A stretch of 7,240 bases of DNA from Alphaproteobacteria bacterium (lineage in GTDB: Bacteria; Pseudomonadota; Alphaproteobacteria; Caulobacterales; Parvularculaceae): NCBI GenBank assembly GCA_030428745.1, contig JAUIEG010000130.1, positions 1 through 7,240 on the forward strand. The letters run 5' to 3'. A program made the translations under genes and the position numbers. Positions 1-6,898 of the stretch are shown piece after piece. The notes under the pieces were generated by a model that had not been told where the DNA came from, did no database searches, and saw only the letters and a program-made list of their open reading frames with translations. The number at the start of each line of letters is the position of its first letter. The stretch's first letter is position 1.

Positions 1-4
1 AAAT

Positions 5-9
5 AGGAG
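5..9 (+). promoter_or_regulatory. Ribosome binding site of the DUF302 gene
   Basis: AGGAG lies seven bases before the ATG at 17, a near-ideal Shine-Dalgarno sequence and spacing. It supports the start chosen for the DUF302 gene. A TAG at 4-6 could be the stop of a preceding gene, but too little sequence is present to tell. Confidence 0.75.
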
Positions 10-16
10 CGGGTCC

Positions 17-400
17 ATGAGCTACTACATCGCGAAAACCGTTTCCGGCGATTTTGACGACGTGATCGCGCGCGTCACCGAAGCGCTCAAGGCCGAAGGC
101 TTTGGCGTCCTCACCGAGATCGACGTCAAGGCGACGATGAAGAAAAAGCTCGACGTCGACTTCCGGCCCTATCGCATTCTCGGCGCCTGCAATCCGCAGA
201 TGGCGCATCAGGCCTTGTCCATTGAGGACAAGATTGGCGTCATGCTCCCCTGCAACGTCATTGTTCAGCAGGCGGATAAAGGTGTTGAAGTCGCCGCCGT
301 CGATCCTGTCGCGTCCATCGGTCGTGTCGGCAACCCGGCGCTTGGTGAAGCAGCGCAAACGGTCAAAGCTATGCTAACAAAAGTCATTGAGCGGGTCTGA
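17..400 (+). CDS. DUF302 domain-containing protein
   Basis: A 127-residue protein that is almost entirely one DUF302 domain. Family features visible here are the N-terminal segment that sets up an alternating strand/helix fold (residues 3-30, ending in EGFGVLTEIDV), the ILGACNP motif at 54-60, the LPCNV strand at 77-81, and the closing VDPVAS segment at 96-100. No signal peptide or membrane segment is seen, so it should be cytoplasmic. The biochemical function of DUF302 is not established. The conserved cysteines C58 and C79 are the most obvious candidates for a functional site, but that is inference. The start has a strong AGGAG. Its stop overlaps the start of the next gene by one base (TGATG), which suggests translational coupling and a shared transcript running into pheT. 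Confidence 0.88.
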   Translation: MSYYIAKTVSGDFDDVIARVTEALKAEGFGVLTEIDVKATMKKKLDVDFRPYRILGACNPQMAHQALSIEDKIGVMLPCNVIVQQADKGVEVAAVDPVASIGRVGNPALGEAAQTVKAMLTKVIERV

Positions 401-1026
401 TGGCGGAGCGGAAAAAACGTCTTTCCTTAAATTTTGAAACCGTCGGCTCCATCGCGGCGATGGTTATTGGCGCTTGCGCGCTGTTCGTCGCCTGGGATCA
501 GGCGCAGATCATGCGCAAGCAGCAGCATGCGAGCGTTCTGCCCGCCGTCAGCATCACCAGCGGTTTCTCGACGGAGCCGGAAGGCTATGCCATGCGCGTC
601 GCCATCAAGAATGACGGCATCGGCCCCGCCATGATCGAAAGCGCGGAGCTTGTCGTTGACGGCGCGCCGGTGAGCGATTGGGCGGATTTGCGCGACCGCC
701 TGTTGCCGCCGCAATTGCATGCGAATTTTTCTTCCAGCCTCGACTCCGCTATCGGCATGTTGGCGGCCGGTGAAAAGAGCGAGGCGATCCTCATTTTCTG
801 GCCGCGCAACGACGAAACGCGCGCCGGCTTTGACGCCTTGAAAGCGCGCGTTTTCGCCGCCGACACCGCCAATACGTATTTTGGCGTCTGTTACTGCTCG
901 GTTTTTGAAAAATGCTGGGTCTCGGGGCCTGAAAACGCATCGCGGCCAAAACCTGTCAAAAAATGCGACCGCGCCGGCGATGACGTCGTGGCGCGCCTCC
1001 TGCAAACGATTTCGGAAGAGAACTAG
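400..1026 (+). CDS. Single-pass membrane-anchored protein of unknown function
   Basis: I do not recognise a named family. The 208-residue protein has a basic N-terminus (MAERKKR), one hydrophobic helix at about residues 14-32, then a soluble domain. By the positive-inside rule the soluble part should be periplasmic. The domain carries a KNDGIGPAMIESAEL stretch (70-84), a pattern I associate with small membrane-anchored hypothetical proteins of proteobacteria that have an immunoglobulin-like beta fold. It also has a cysteine group near the C-terminus (C164, C166, C172, C189) that could form disulfides outside the cytoplasm. The ATG overlaps the upstream TGA by one base and has only a weak Shine-Dalgarno (GAGCGGG), consistent with coupled translation. 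The stop lies four bases before pheT. A 288-residue open frame on the opposite strand (427-1293) is a shadow of this gene and pheT. Confidence 0.8.
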   Translation: MAERKKRLSLNFETVGSIAAMVIGACALFVAWDQAQIMRKQQHASVLPAVSITSGFSTEPEGYAMRVAIKNDGIGPAMIESAELVVDGAPVSDWADLRDRLLPPQLHANFSSSLDSAIGMLAAGEKSEAILIFWPRNDETRAGFDALKARVFAADTANTYFGVCYCSVFEKCWVSGPENASRPKPVKKCDRAGDDVVARLLQTISEEN

Positions 1027-1030
1027 GAAA

Positions 1031-3439
1031 ATGAAATTCACCCTGTCCTGGCTGAAACAGCATCTCGATACGGACGCCAGTCTTGAAGAGATCGTCGACA
1101 CCATGGTCGCTGTCGGCCTTGAGGTTGAAGAGGTCGAAAATCCGGAAGAGCGCCTTGCCGCTTTCACAATCGGCGAAGTGCTTGAGGCGGCGCCCCATCC
1201 GGACGCTGACAAGTTGCAGGTCTGCAAAGTGGCGACGAAGGACGGCGAGATGCAGATCGTCTGCGGCGCGCCGAATGCCCGCGCCGGCATCAAGGTCGCC
1301 TATGCGCCGGTGGGCGCTTATGTGCCCGGCATCGACGTCACGCTCTCGAAAGCGAAAATCCGCGGCGTCGAATCCCACGGCATGATGTGTTCGGTGCGCG
1401 AGCTTGAAATGGGCGACGATCATGACGGCATTATCGAAGCGCCATCCTCAGCCAGGGTCGGCGATCCGATTGCGAAGGTCATGGGCGCCAATGATCCGGT
1501 CATTGATTTCGAAGTGACGCCGAACCGCCCGGACACAAACGGCGTTAATGGCGTCGCCCGCGATCTCGCCGCGGCGGGGCTCGGAAAGCTTATTTCGCCG
1601 GAACCGAAACCGATCAAAGGCGCGTATCCCTCGCCGCAAAAAGTTGAGCTCGACTTCCCTGCCGGTTCTGAAAGCGCTTGCTCCGCCTTCGCCGGGCGTT
1701 ATGTACGCGGCGTCAAGAACGGGCCGTCGCCGAAATGGCTGCAAGACCATCTACGCGCCATTGGCCTGCGCCCCATCAGCGCGCTTGTCGATATCACCAA
1801 CTATATGTCTTACGACCGCGCCCGCCCGCTCCATGTTTTCGATGCGGACAAGCTGCAAGGCGTTCTTCGCGCGCGGCTGGGCAAGGCCGGAGAAAAATTC
1901 CTCGCGCTCGACGGTAAGGAATATGAAGTCGACGAAACCATGACAGTGATCGCCGACGATGCTGCTGTGCTCGGGCTCGGCGGCATCATGGGCGGCGAGG
2001 ATACGGGCTGCACCGAAGAAACGACGAACGTGTTCATCGAATGCGCCTATTTCGATCCGTTGCGCACGGCAAAGACCGGCCGCAAGACCGGCATTGCATC
2101 CGATGCGCGCTATCGGTTCGAGCGCGGGGTCGATCCGGCGTTCATCCTGCCGGGGATGGAGATGGCGACACAGCTTGTTATGGATATGTGCGGCGGCGAG
2201 CCTTCCGACGTTGTGCTGGCGGGTGAAATTCCGCAGGCGGACAAAACTGTTTTATTCCCGCCATCGGAGGTCAAGCGCCTCACCGGCCTCGATGTGCCGC
2301 CGCAGGAATGCGAACAGATTCTTTCCGCGCTTGGCTTTACTGTACGGAAAAGCGACCCGTGGCAGGTGGACGTTCCATCCTGGCGTCCCGATATCGAAGG
2401 CAAGGCTGACCTTGTTGAAGAAATCGCCCGCATCACGGGCTTCGACAAACTTCCCGCCGCGCCCTTGCCCATGCTTAAAGCTGTTGAAACGCCAAAACTG
2501 ACGGCGGGCCAGGAGCGCCGCCGCATGGCGCGCCGCGCGCTGGCCGGCCGAGGCCTTCTGGAGGCGGTGACATGGTCATTCCTCGACCAGAAACACGCCG
2601 AGCTTTTTATGAGCGCAAGTGAGATCAAGGCGAAAGGCCTCACCCTCGCTAACCCGATCGCCTCCGACCTCGGCGTTATGCGCTCGTCGCTTTTGCCGAA
2701 CCTTATCGCCGCGCTTCAGCGCAACGCCGATCGCGGCCGAGAGGATCTTGCGCTCTTTGAAGTCGCGCCAATTTACGCCGGCGATCAACCTGCGGATCAT
2801 GCTAACGCCGCGGGCGGCGCCCGGCTGTCTGATCCGCAACGCCACTGGCAGGGCGCGGCGCCGAAGGCGGACGCCTTCACGGTGAAGGCCGACGCCATCG
2901 CAGCGCTGGAAGCGGCGGGCGCGCCGGTCTCCAGCCTTCAGACCAGCGCCGATGCGCCCGACTATTTCCACCCCGGAAGGTCCGGCGTTCTGCGCCTTGG
3001 TCCGAAAGCGCTCGCCCATTTCGGCGAGGTCCATCCGCGGGTGTTGAAGGCGATGGATGTGGACGGTCCTGTCCATGGTTTCGAAGTCTTCCTCGATCTC
3101 ATTCCCGAGCCGAAGAAGAAAGGGGCGAAGACCCGTCCCGCGCTCGACGCGTCGGAGCTTCTGCCGCTGTCGCGCGACTTCGCCTTTGTCGTCGATGACG
3201 CTGTCGCCGCCGAGGCGCTCTTAAAGGCTGTGCGCGGGGCTGAGAAAAAGCTCATCGCCGATGTCAGTCTTTTCGATGTTTACCAGGGCAAGGGCGTGCC
3301 TGAGGGCAAGAAATCCCTTGCCGTCGAGGTGACGCTTCAGCCGAGGCAAAAGACCCTGACCGACGAGGAAATCGAGGCGGTCTCCGCCCGCATTGTGGCG
3401 CAGGTGGAGAAGGCTGTCGGCGGGACCTTGCGCGCCTGA
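1031..3439 (+). CDS. pheT: Phenylalanine--tRNA ligase beta subunit
   Basis: This is the beta subunit of the cytoplasmic alpha2-beta2 phenylalanyl-tRNA synthetase, which charges tRNA-Phe with phenylalanine and edits mischarged tyrosine. At 802 residues it is the usual bacterial length. Domains in order: N-terminal MKFTLSWLK segment (1-38), EMAP/OB-fold tRNA-binding domain (about 39-148, with HPDADKL at 56-62 and CGAPNAR at 78-84), B3/B4 editing domain (about 212-386, with RPLHVFD at 265-271 and E337 as probable editing-site residues), B5 domain (about 402-472), catalytic-core-like domain (about 480-695) and C-terminal anticodon-binding FDX-ACB domain (about 710-802, starting LPLSRDFAFVV). The frame is open upstream to an ATG at 881. 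I chose 1031 because the family begins MKFTLSWLK and GGAAGAG lies ten bases upstream. It appears complete and functional. The catalytic alpha subunit gene pheS is not in the window. Confidence 0.97.
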   Translation: MKFTLSWLKQHLDTDASLEEIVDTMVAVGLEVEEVENPEERLAAFTIGEVLEAAPHPDADKLQVCKVATKDGEMQIVCGAPNARAGIKVAYAPVGAYVPGIDVTLSKAKIRGVESHGMMCSVRELEMGDDHDGIIEAPSSARVGDPIAKVMGANDPVIDFEVTPNRPDTNGVNGVARDLAAAGLGKLISPEPKPIKGAYPSPQKVELDFPAGSESACSAFAGRYVRGVKNGPSPKWLQDHLRAIGLRPISALVDITNYMSYDRARPLHVFDADKLQGVLRARLGKAGEKFLALDGKEYEVDETMTVIADDAAVLGLGGIMGGEDTGCTEETTNVFIECAYFDPLRTAKTGRKTGIASDARYRFERGVDPAFILPGMEMATQLVMDMCGGEPSDVVLAGEIPQADKTVLFPPSEVKRLTGLDVPPQECEQILSALGFTVRKSDPWQVDVPSWRPDIEGKADLVEEIARITGFDKLPAAPLPMLKAVETPKLTAGQERRRMARRALAGRGLLEAVTWSFLDQKHAELFMSASEIKAKGLTLANPIASDLGVMRSSLLPNLIAALQRNADRGREDLALFEVAPIYAGDQPADHANAAGGARLSDPQRHWQGAAPKADAFTVKADAIAALEAAGAPVSSLQTSADAPDYFHPGRSGVLRLGPKALAHFGEVHPRVLKAMDVDGPVHGFEVFLDLIPEPKKKGAKTRPALDASELLPLSRDFAFVVDDAVAAEALLKAVRGAEKKLIADVSLFDVYQGKGVPEGKKSLAVEVTLQPRQKTLTDEEIEAVSARIVAQVEKAVGGTLRA

Positions 3440-3467
3440 CGCCGCCATTGCCGGGCGGCGTGATTTT
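3440..3467 (+). terminator. Probable Rho-independent terminator of pheT
   Basis: A perfect seven-pair GC stem, CGCCGCC (3440-3446) with GGCGGCG (3454-3460), encloses a seven-base loop. It begins directly after the pheT stop and extends by one A-T pair into it. A short T4 run follows at 3464-3467. The weak T tract lowers certainty, but position and stem strength fit a terminator for the DUF302-pheT transcript. Confidence 0.65.
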
Positions 3468-3482
3468 ACCCCGCTGACCGGC

Positions 3483-3511
3483 TTGCGGATTGCGCCCGCC
3501 CAAGCTATGAC
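3483..3511 (+). promoter_or_regulatory. Candidate sigma-70-type promoter for tRNA-Thr
   Basis: TTGCGG (3483-3488) and TATGAC (3506-3511) are separated by exactly 17 bases, matching -35 and -10 elements at 3/6 and 4/6 positions of the E. coli consensus. The start point would fall near 3518, about 14 bases before the mature tRNA. The GC-rich stretch between them (CGCGCCTCCG) resembles the discriminators of stable-RNA promoters under stringent control. This is a prediction from spacing and position only. Confidence 0.45.
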
Positions 3512-3531
3512 GCGCCTCCGCCAGCCGGTAT

Positions 3532-3607
3532 GCCGCATTAGCTCAGCTGGTAGAGCACATCATTCGTAATGATGGGGTCGGGTGTTCAAGTCACCCATGC
3601 GGCACCA
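3532..3607 (+). tRNA. tRNA-Thr (anticodon CGT)
   Basis: The full cloverleaf can be folded by eye. The acceptor stem GCCGCAT/ATGCGGC has seven perfect pairs (3532-3538 with 3597-3603). The D stem is GCTC/GAGC (3541-3544 with 3553-3556). The anticodon stem is CATCA/TGATG (3558-3562 with 3570-3574) around the loop TTCGTAA. The T stem GGGTG/CACCC (3580-3584 with 3592-3596) encloses TTCAAGT. The anticodon CGT is at 3565-3567 and reads the threonine codon ACG, frequent in GC-rich genomes. The discriminator is A3604, and the CCA end is encoded at 3605-3607. No intron or mismatch is present. It stands alone between pheT and the convergent sulfatase operon and is probably transcribed from its own promoter. 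Confidence 0.97.
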
Positions 3608-3613
3608 TTTTTT
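3608..3613 (+). terminator. T6 run after the tRNA, possible transcription end
   Basis: Six T residues follow the encoded CCA immediately. Together with the stable tRNA fold upstream they may release RNA polymerase, as occurs at some tRNA genes. No separate hairpin lies between the tRNA and the T run, so this is only a possible terminator. Confidence 0.35.
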
Positions 3614-3620
3614 GAAATTC

Positions 3621-4082
3621 TCACGAATTCAGCGCCTTGCCGCTATCACGGGGTAGACGGCGCGGAACGCTCGGTTTCTTGAAAGCGCCATCGAAAAATA
3701 TCGAACAGATAACGATTGCGCCGGCGATGATGTGAACGAAGAGCGTTATCGCAGGGCGTAGTTCAAACTTTCCTGTATCCTGAAGCATCTTGAAATAGGA
3801 AATGATTTCACTCTCGCGGCAACAATCCATAGCGGCGTATACCAGAATGTCGTTTGCTGCATGTTCGTAGAATATCTGCTGTTGCAGCGAGACAATGAAA
3901 TTCAGAACAGCGAACACCGAGTAAAAGATGATCGCAAACGCCTTTTCTGTACGGTTGAGCGGGCGATCAACATAGATGATGCCGCCAAAGAGCGCCATGT
4001 GAATAGTCAGAAAAAGCGCCCACTGGGCGTCGATGCGATGCCCAGTGGAAATTATAATATTGGTTATCTCGTAGGGAGACAT
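3621..4082 (-). CDS. Small three-helix membrane protein of unknown function
   Basis: I do not recognise a characterised family. The 153-residue protein has three probable membrane helices at about residues 20-38 (ending GGIIYVD), 47-66 (AFAIIFYSVFAVLNFIVSLQ) and 110-130 (AITLFVHIIAGAIVICSIFF), and a basic C-terminal tail. The segment between helices two and three (67-109) is polar, with adjacent cysteines C87 and C88. It is the last gene of the sulfatase operon, with its ATG ten bases after the stop of the outer-membrane protein gene. No strong Shine-Dalgarno is seen (GGCGAG is distant), so translation may depend on the upstream gene. GC content is lower than elsewhere: hand counts give 29/60 at 3661-3720 and 26/60 at 3781-3840. 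It ends 13 bases from the convergent tRNA gene. Confidence 0.72.
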   Translation of the reverse strand: MSPYEITNIIISTGHRIDAQWALFLTIHMALFGGIIYVDRPLNRTEKAFAIIFYSVFAVLNFIVSLQQQIFYEHAANDILVYAAMDCCRESEIISYFKMLQDTGKFELRPAITLFVHIIAGAIVICSIFFDGAFKKPSVPRRLPRDSGKALNS

Positions 4083-4092
4083 TTGACCGCGC

Positions 4093-5070
4093 TCACTCGC
4101 CTTTGAATTTTTTCACGCGCTCAAGGACATCGTGCCATGCGTAGGAAAGTGTGACTTTCGTCAGCGAGCCTTCGAGATCGAAGGGATCAGCTGAAGATGA
4201 CAGTGTCTGCATATGGGTCAGATAGAGATGCATGCTGTCATTGATCTCCCAGTTGAGGGTTGCGCCGAGCGCCTGTGCGCCAAGGCCGTCGGTCTCACGA
4301 ATGAAGGCGCCCGTCGTTGTGTCGGAATAAGTCTGCTGTCCGCCATTGATCCATGTATAGTCGGCGGAAATATAGACCTTGCGTGTGAGGTCGCGGGTGA
4401 GATGCGCTTCAATCGCGAATGTGGGGTCCTGCTCGATGCGATTGCCGAGATTGTTGTCATTGTCGCCATGGAGCATGACCGAGGGAACGACTTCGATCGT
4501 TGTGCGCTTGCCCGGAACCCAGGGACCGATCGACTTCACCATTGGCGCTGAAAAGCGGATACGCCACTGGTTCGAGCCGACATTCAGCGCCTCGTTTTCA
4601 TTATACTGTCCGACCGGGAAATAGATCATCGCTCCGAGATTGGCGCTAAAATCGAGATCGTGACGCAGGAAATCCTTCGCTTTCATTGCCGGCACGCCAA
4701 CCAGGTTGATCGTCGCGCCGAAGGACGGATCGCCGAGACCTTTGACGAAGTCATCATTAGTCGATAGCGGCAAAGGCGAGTCGGTCTTCAATGTTCCGGC
4801 GGGCACAACTAATTGCCAATAGACGGCGCGGCCAAAGAACACCTGATTTCGCGTATAGGTCAGGAGGAAGAGATCGCTGTCGATGTCGACATTGGCCTGA
4901 ACCTGGTTCCACACGGACCAGGAAGCGTTGGCCGTTCCATTGATGTAATGCGCAGCGACCACGTTGTAGTTCTTTGGCATCGGCCAGTAGGTGCGCGGGC
5001 CGTCGAATTGCGCGTAGGCCGGCGTCACGAGGAGCAACAGCAGCGTTAAGTATGAGATGAACTTTTTCAT
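4093..5070 (-). CDS. Outer-membrane transporter, phenol-degradation MetA-pathway family
   Basis: A 325-residue protein with a clear Sec signal peptide (KK, hydrophobic stretch 4-17, cleavage after AYA at 18-20). The mature part has alternating beta strands and resembles the Phenol_MetA_deg family (PF13557) of predicted outer-membrane channels. Matching features are GLGDPSFGATINL (111-123), an acidic/basic segment before a strand ending in FPVGQYNENEALNVGSNQWR (151-170), an IGPW turn (181-184), HGDNDN (201-206), QDPTFAIEAHL (214-224) and DYTWINGG (237-244). These proteins are thought to pass hydrophobic or aromatic compounds across the outer membrane, but direct evidence is thin. The frame is open to 5160. 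I chose 5070 because AGGGAG lies seven bases upstream and the signal peptide starts there. The gene begins 16 bases after the sulfatase stop, so the two are probably co-transcribed and may handle the same substrate. Confidence 0.82.
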   Translation of the reverse strand: MKKFISYLTLLLLLVTPAYAQFDGPRTYWPMPKNYNVVAAHYINGTANASWSVWNQVQANVDIDSDLFLLTYTRNQVFFGRAVYWQLVVPAGTLKTDSPLPLSTNDDFVKGLGDPSFGATINLVGVPAMKAKDFLRHDLDFSANLGAMIYFPVGQYNENEALNVGSNQWRIRFSAPMVKSIGPWVPGKRTTIEVVPSVMLHGDNDNNLGNRIEQDPTFAIEAHLTRDLTRKVYISADYTWINGGQQTYSDTTTGAFIRETDGLGAQALGATLNWEINDSMHLYLTHMQTLSSSADPFDLEGSLTKVTLSYAWHDVLERVKKFKGE

Positions 5071-5077
5071 GGTGGTT

Positions 5078-5083
5078 CTCCCT
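5078..5083 (-). promoter_or_regulatory. Ribosome binding site of the outer-membrane protein gene
   Basis: On the minus strand AGGGAG lies seven bases before the ATG at 5070, inside the 16-base gap after the sulfatase stop. It decides the start against the upstream in-frame ATG at 5160, which lies inside the sulfatase gene and would bury the signal peptide. Confidence 0.75.
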
Positions 5084-5086
5084 GGA

Positions 5087-6898
5087 TTATTCGTCATCGG
5101 AGTCGTCGTCGGATGAGACCCAGTTGGCTTCGCCGCCGCGCGGCCAGTCAGGTGCGTCAACGGGTGGGCGCGGCGGCAGGTTTTCTTTCATGCCGTCGAA
5201 CACCGTGCGGTCGGGAATGATGACGTTGTTAGTCTTGGCGTAGGCGTTCCAAGCCGCGATCAGCCGCGCCCTGATCGCCGGGTGCTCATCTGCAAGGTCT
5301 TTCGTTTCAGATGGATCGGCGGCGAGGTTGAACAACTGCCAATCCGACTTGCCGAAAGGCTCATACATCCAGGTGATTTTCCAATCGCCTTCGCGATAGG
5401 CGCGACCGCCGAAAATCTCCATGCCGAGGCCGCGAGAGGAAAACTGGTTGCCGCCATCGAAAAGCGGCGCCCAGGAACGGCCCCGCTGCAGTGATGCAGA
5501 TTCCGGTCTGAACAATGCCGTCAGCGGCGTATCGGCGGCGTCAAGCATGGTCGGCGCAATGTCGCTGACATGCATGATATCCTGATCGTTGATGGCGCCT
5601 GGCGTTTGGTTGTTCTTGCTCCAGACAATGAGGGGGGAGCGAACGCCGCCATCGAAGCTCGTAAGCTTGTAGCCGGTGAAAGGTGTTGCGGAGACCTGGG
5701 CCCAGGCGACGCCTTGGGACAGCCATGCGTCGGGACGTCCCCAGGACGCGAAGTCGGTTTCGTATTTGTTAGCGTAGAAGTTCGCCGCCATCACCTTGCC
5801 GGCGCCGCGCTTGGCGTCTTCAATCGGATCATGTGGATTAGGCCCGTTGTCGGAGAAGAAGATGATGATGGTGTTGTCGAGTTGTCCCGTCTCTTGGAGA
5901 TGATCGAGAAGGCGACCCACCTGAAGGTCGAGATACTCGACGACCGACGCATAAATTTCCATGCGCCGCGCGGCCTGTACCTGCGCCACGCCGGTGAGCT
6001 TGTCATATTCCGGGACGTACCAGACGCGTGGCGACAGCGTTGCTGATTCCGGGACAACGCCGAGATCTTTCATGCGTCGAAGGCGCGCCTCGCGAATATC
6101 GTCCCAGCCGTCGTCGTAAGCGCCCTTGTAGCGGCGCAACCAGCCTTTCGGCGCCTGAATGGGGTCGTGCGGCGCCTGGTAGGCGAGATAAGCGAAGAAA
6201 GGCTGATCCGTTGGCGCGCTGTCGATATAGTCGATGATTTTGTCGGTATAGGTGCGGGTTGAATAATAGTTTTTCGGAAGCCGCGTTAGATATTCGCCGT
6301 CTTCAACATATTCCGCTTTTTTGGCGTCGTTATTCGGGCCGGTCATGTCGTAGTGGCTGCCTGAGCCGTTGAGAAGCGCAAAACTGCGGTCAAAACCGCG
6401 CGCAGCGGGAAGGTGATCGGGCGAATGGCCAAGATGCCACTTGCCCGCCATATAAGTGCGATAGCCATTGTCGCGCATCGCTTCCGCGATAGTGCGGTAA
6501 TCGGTGCGCAAGACGCCTTCATAGCCCGGTTGTCCGAGCTGGTTCGGCGCTGTGCGCTCATACATGTTGCCGAGACCAACAACGTGATTGTCGAGACCGG
6601 TGAGCAACATGCTACGGGTCGGTGAACAGTTCGGCGCCACATAGAAGTTGGTGTAGCGCTGGCCTTCGAACGCCAGCCGGTCGAGATTGGGCGTTGCGAT
6701 TTCTCCGCCAAAAGCGCCGATGTCGGAAAAGCCAAGGTCATCGGCGACAATCAAAATGATGTTCGGGCGCTGTGCCGAGGAGCTTGTTTCCACCTCTTGA
6801 GCGCGCGCCATCAGGTTGAGCGATGCAAGTGCGCTGACGGCGGCGGCCAGAACGCGACGCCGTTTACGGTTGGCGCTGATGTTCTCTTCGCGGGTCAT
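5087..6898 (-). CDS. Exported formylglycine-dependent sulfatase (arylsulfatase type)
   Basis: A 603-residue type I sulfatase that should hydrolyse an organic sulfate ester to alcohol or phenol plus sulfate. The N-terminus (KRRRVLAAAV, hydrophobic to about residue 32, possible cleavage near ARA-Q) is an export signal, possibly Tat. Catalytic features are complete: calcium ligands D53-D54 in VADDLGFSD; CSPTR at 91-95, where C91 is converted to formylglycine; second signature GYRTYMAGKWHLGH at 145-158 with K153 and H155; H244 in QAPHDP; D350-N351 in FFSDNGPNP; and K411 in TGYKLTSFDGGVRSPL. The CSPTRSMLLTG context resembles Pseudomonas AtsA-type arylsulfatases (SulfAtlas S1_4), but the substrate cannot be read from sequence. 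The C-terminus has a proline-rich segment (575-580) and an acidic tail (597-603, DDDSDDE). The ATG overlaps the upstream stop by four bases (ATGA) and follows GAGGTG. No maturase gene is nearby. Confidence 0.95.
   Translation of the reverse strand: MTREENISANRKRRRVLAAAVSALASLNLMARAQEVETSSSAQRPNIILIVADDLGFSDIGAFGGEIATPNLDRLAFEGQRYTNFYVAPNCSPTRSMLLTGLDNHVVGLGNMYERTAPNQLGQPGYEGVLRTDYRTIAEAMRDNGYRTYMAGKWHLGHSPDHLPAARGFDRSFALLNGSGSHYDMTGPNNDAKKAEYVEDGEYLTRLPKNYYSTRTYTDKIIDYIDSAPTDQPFFAYLAYQAPHDPIQAPKGWLRRYKGAYDDGWDDIREARLRRMKDLGVVPESATLSPRVWYVPEYDKLTGVAQVQAARRMEIYASVVEYLDLQVGRLLDHLQETGQLDNTIIIFFSDNGPNPHDPIEDAKRGAGKVMAANFYANKYETDFASWGRPDAWLSQGVAWAQVSATPFTGYKLTSFDGGVRSPLIVWSKNNQTPGAINDQDIMHVSDIAPTMLDAADTPLTALFRPESASLQRGRSWAPLFDGGNQFSSRGLGMEIFGGRAYREGDWKITWMYEPFGKSDWQLFNLAADPSETKDLADEHPAIRARLIAAWNAYAKTNNVIIPDRTVFDGMKENLPPRPPVDAPDWPRGGEANWVSSDDDSDDE

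Noticed and set aside
881..1030. N-terminal extension of pheT from the ATG at 881
   Set aside because: It would overlap the upstream gene by nearly 150 bases and add 50 residues not found in PheT. The family N-terminus starts at 1031.
427..1293. 288-residue open frame on the minus strand
   Set aside because: It lies opposite the membrane-anchored gene and the start of pheT, both well supported. The arginine-rich, low-complexity translation is typical of antisense frames in GC-rich DNA.
3532..3620. tRNA gene as an integration site of a mobile element
   Set aside because: No integrase gene and no repeat of the tRNA 3' end were noticed elsewhere in the window. The neighbouring sulfatase operon is compact and shows no mobile-element genes.
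3616..3629. Small hairpin AATTC/GAATT at the end of the minus-strand membrane gene
   Set aside because: It has only five AT-rich pairs and no following T run on the minus strand, so it is too weak to call a terminator.
5071..5160. Extended start of the outer-membrane protein at 5160
   Set aside because: The extra 30 residues lie inside the sulfatase 3' end and precede a standard signal peptide. The start at 5070 has its own AGGGAG.
5570..6046. 158-residue plus-strand open frame inside the sulfatase
   Set aside because: It is antisense to conserved catalytic sulfatase sequence, with no ribosome site or recognisable domain.
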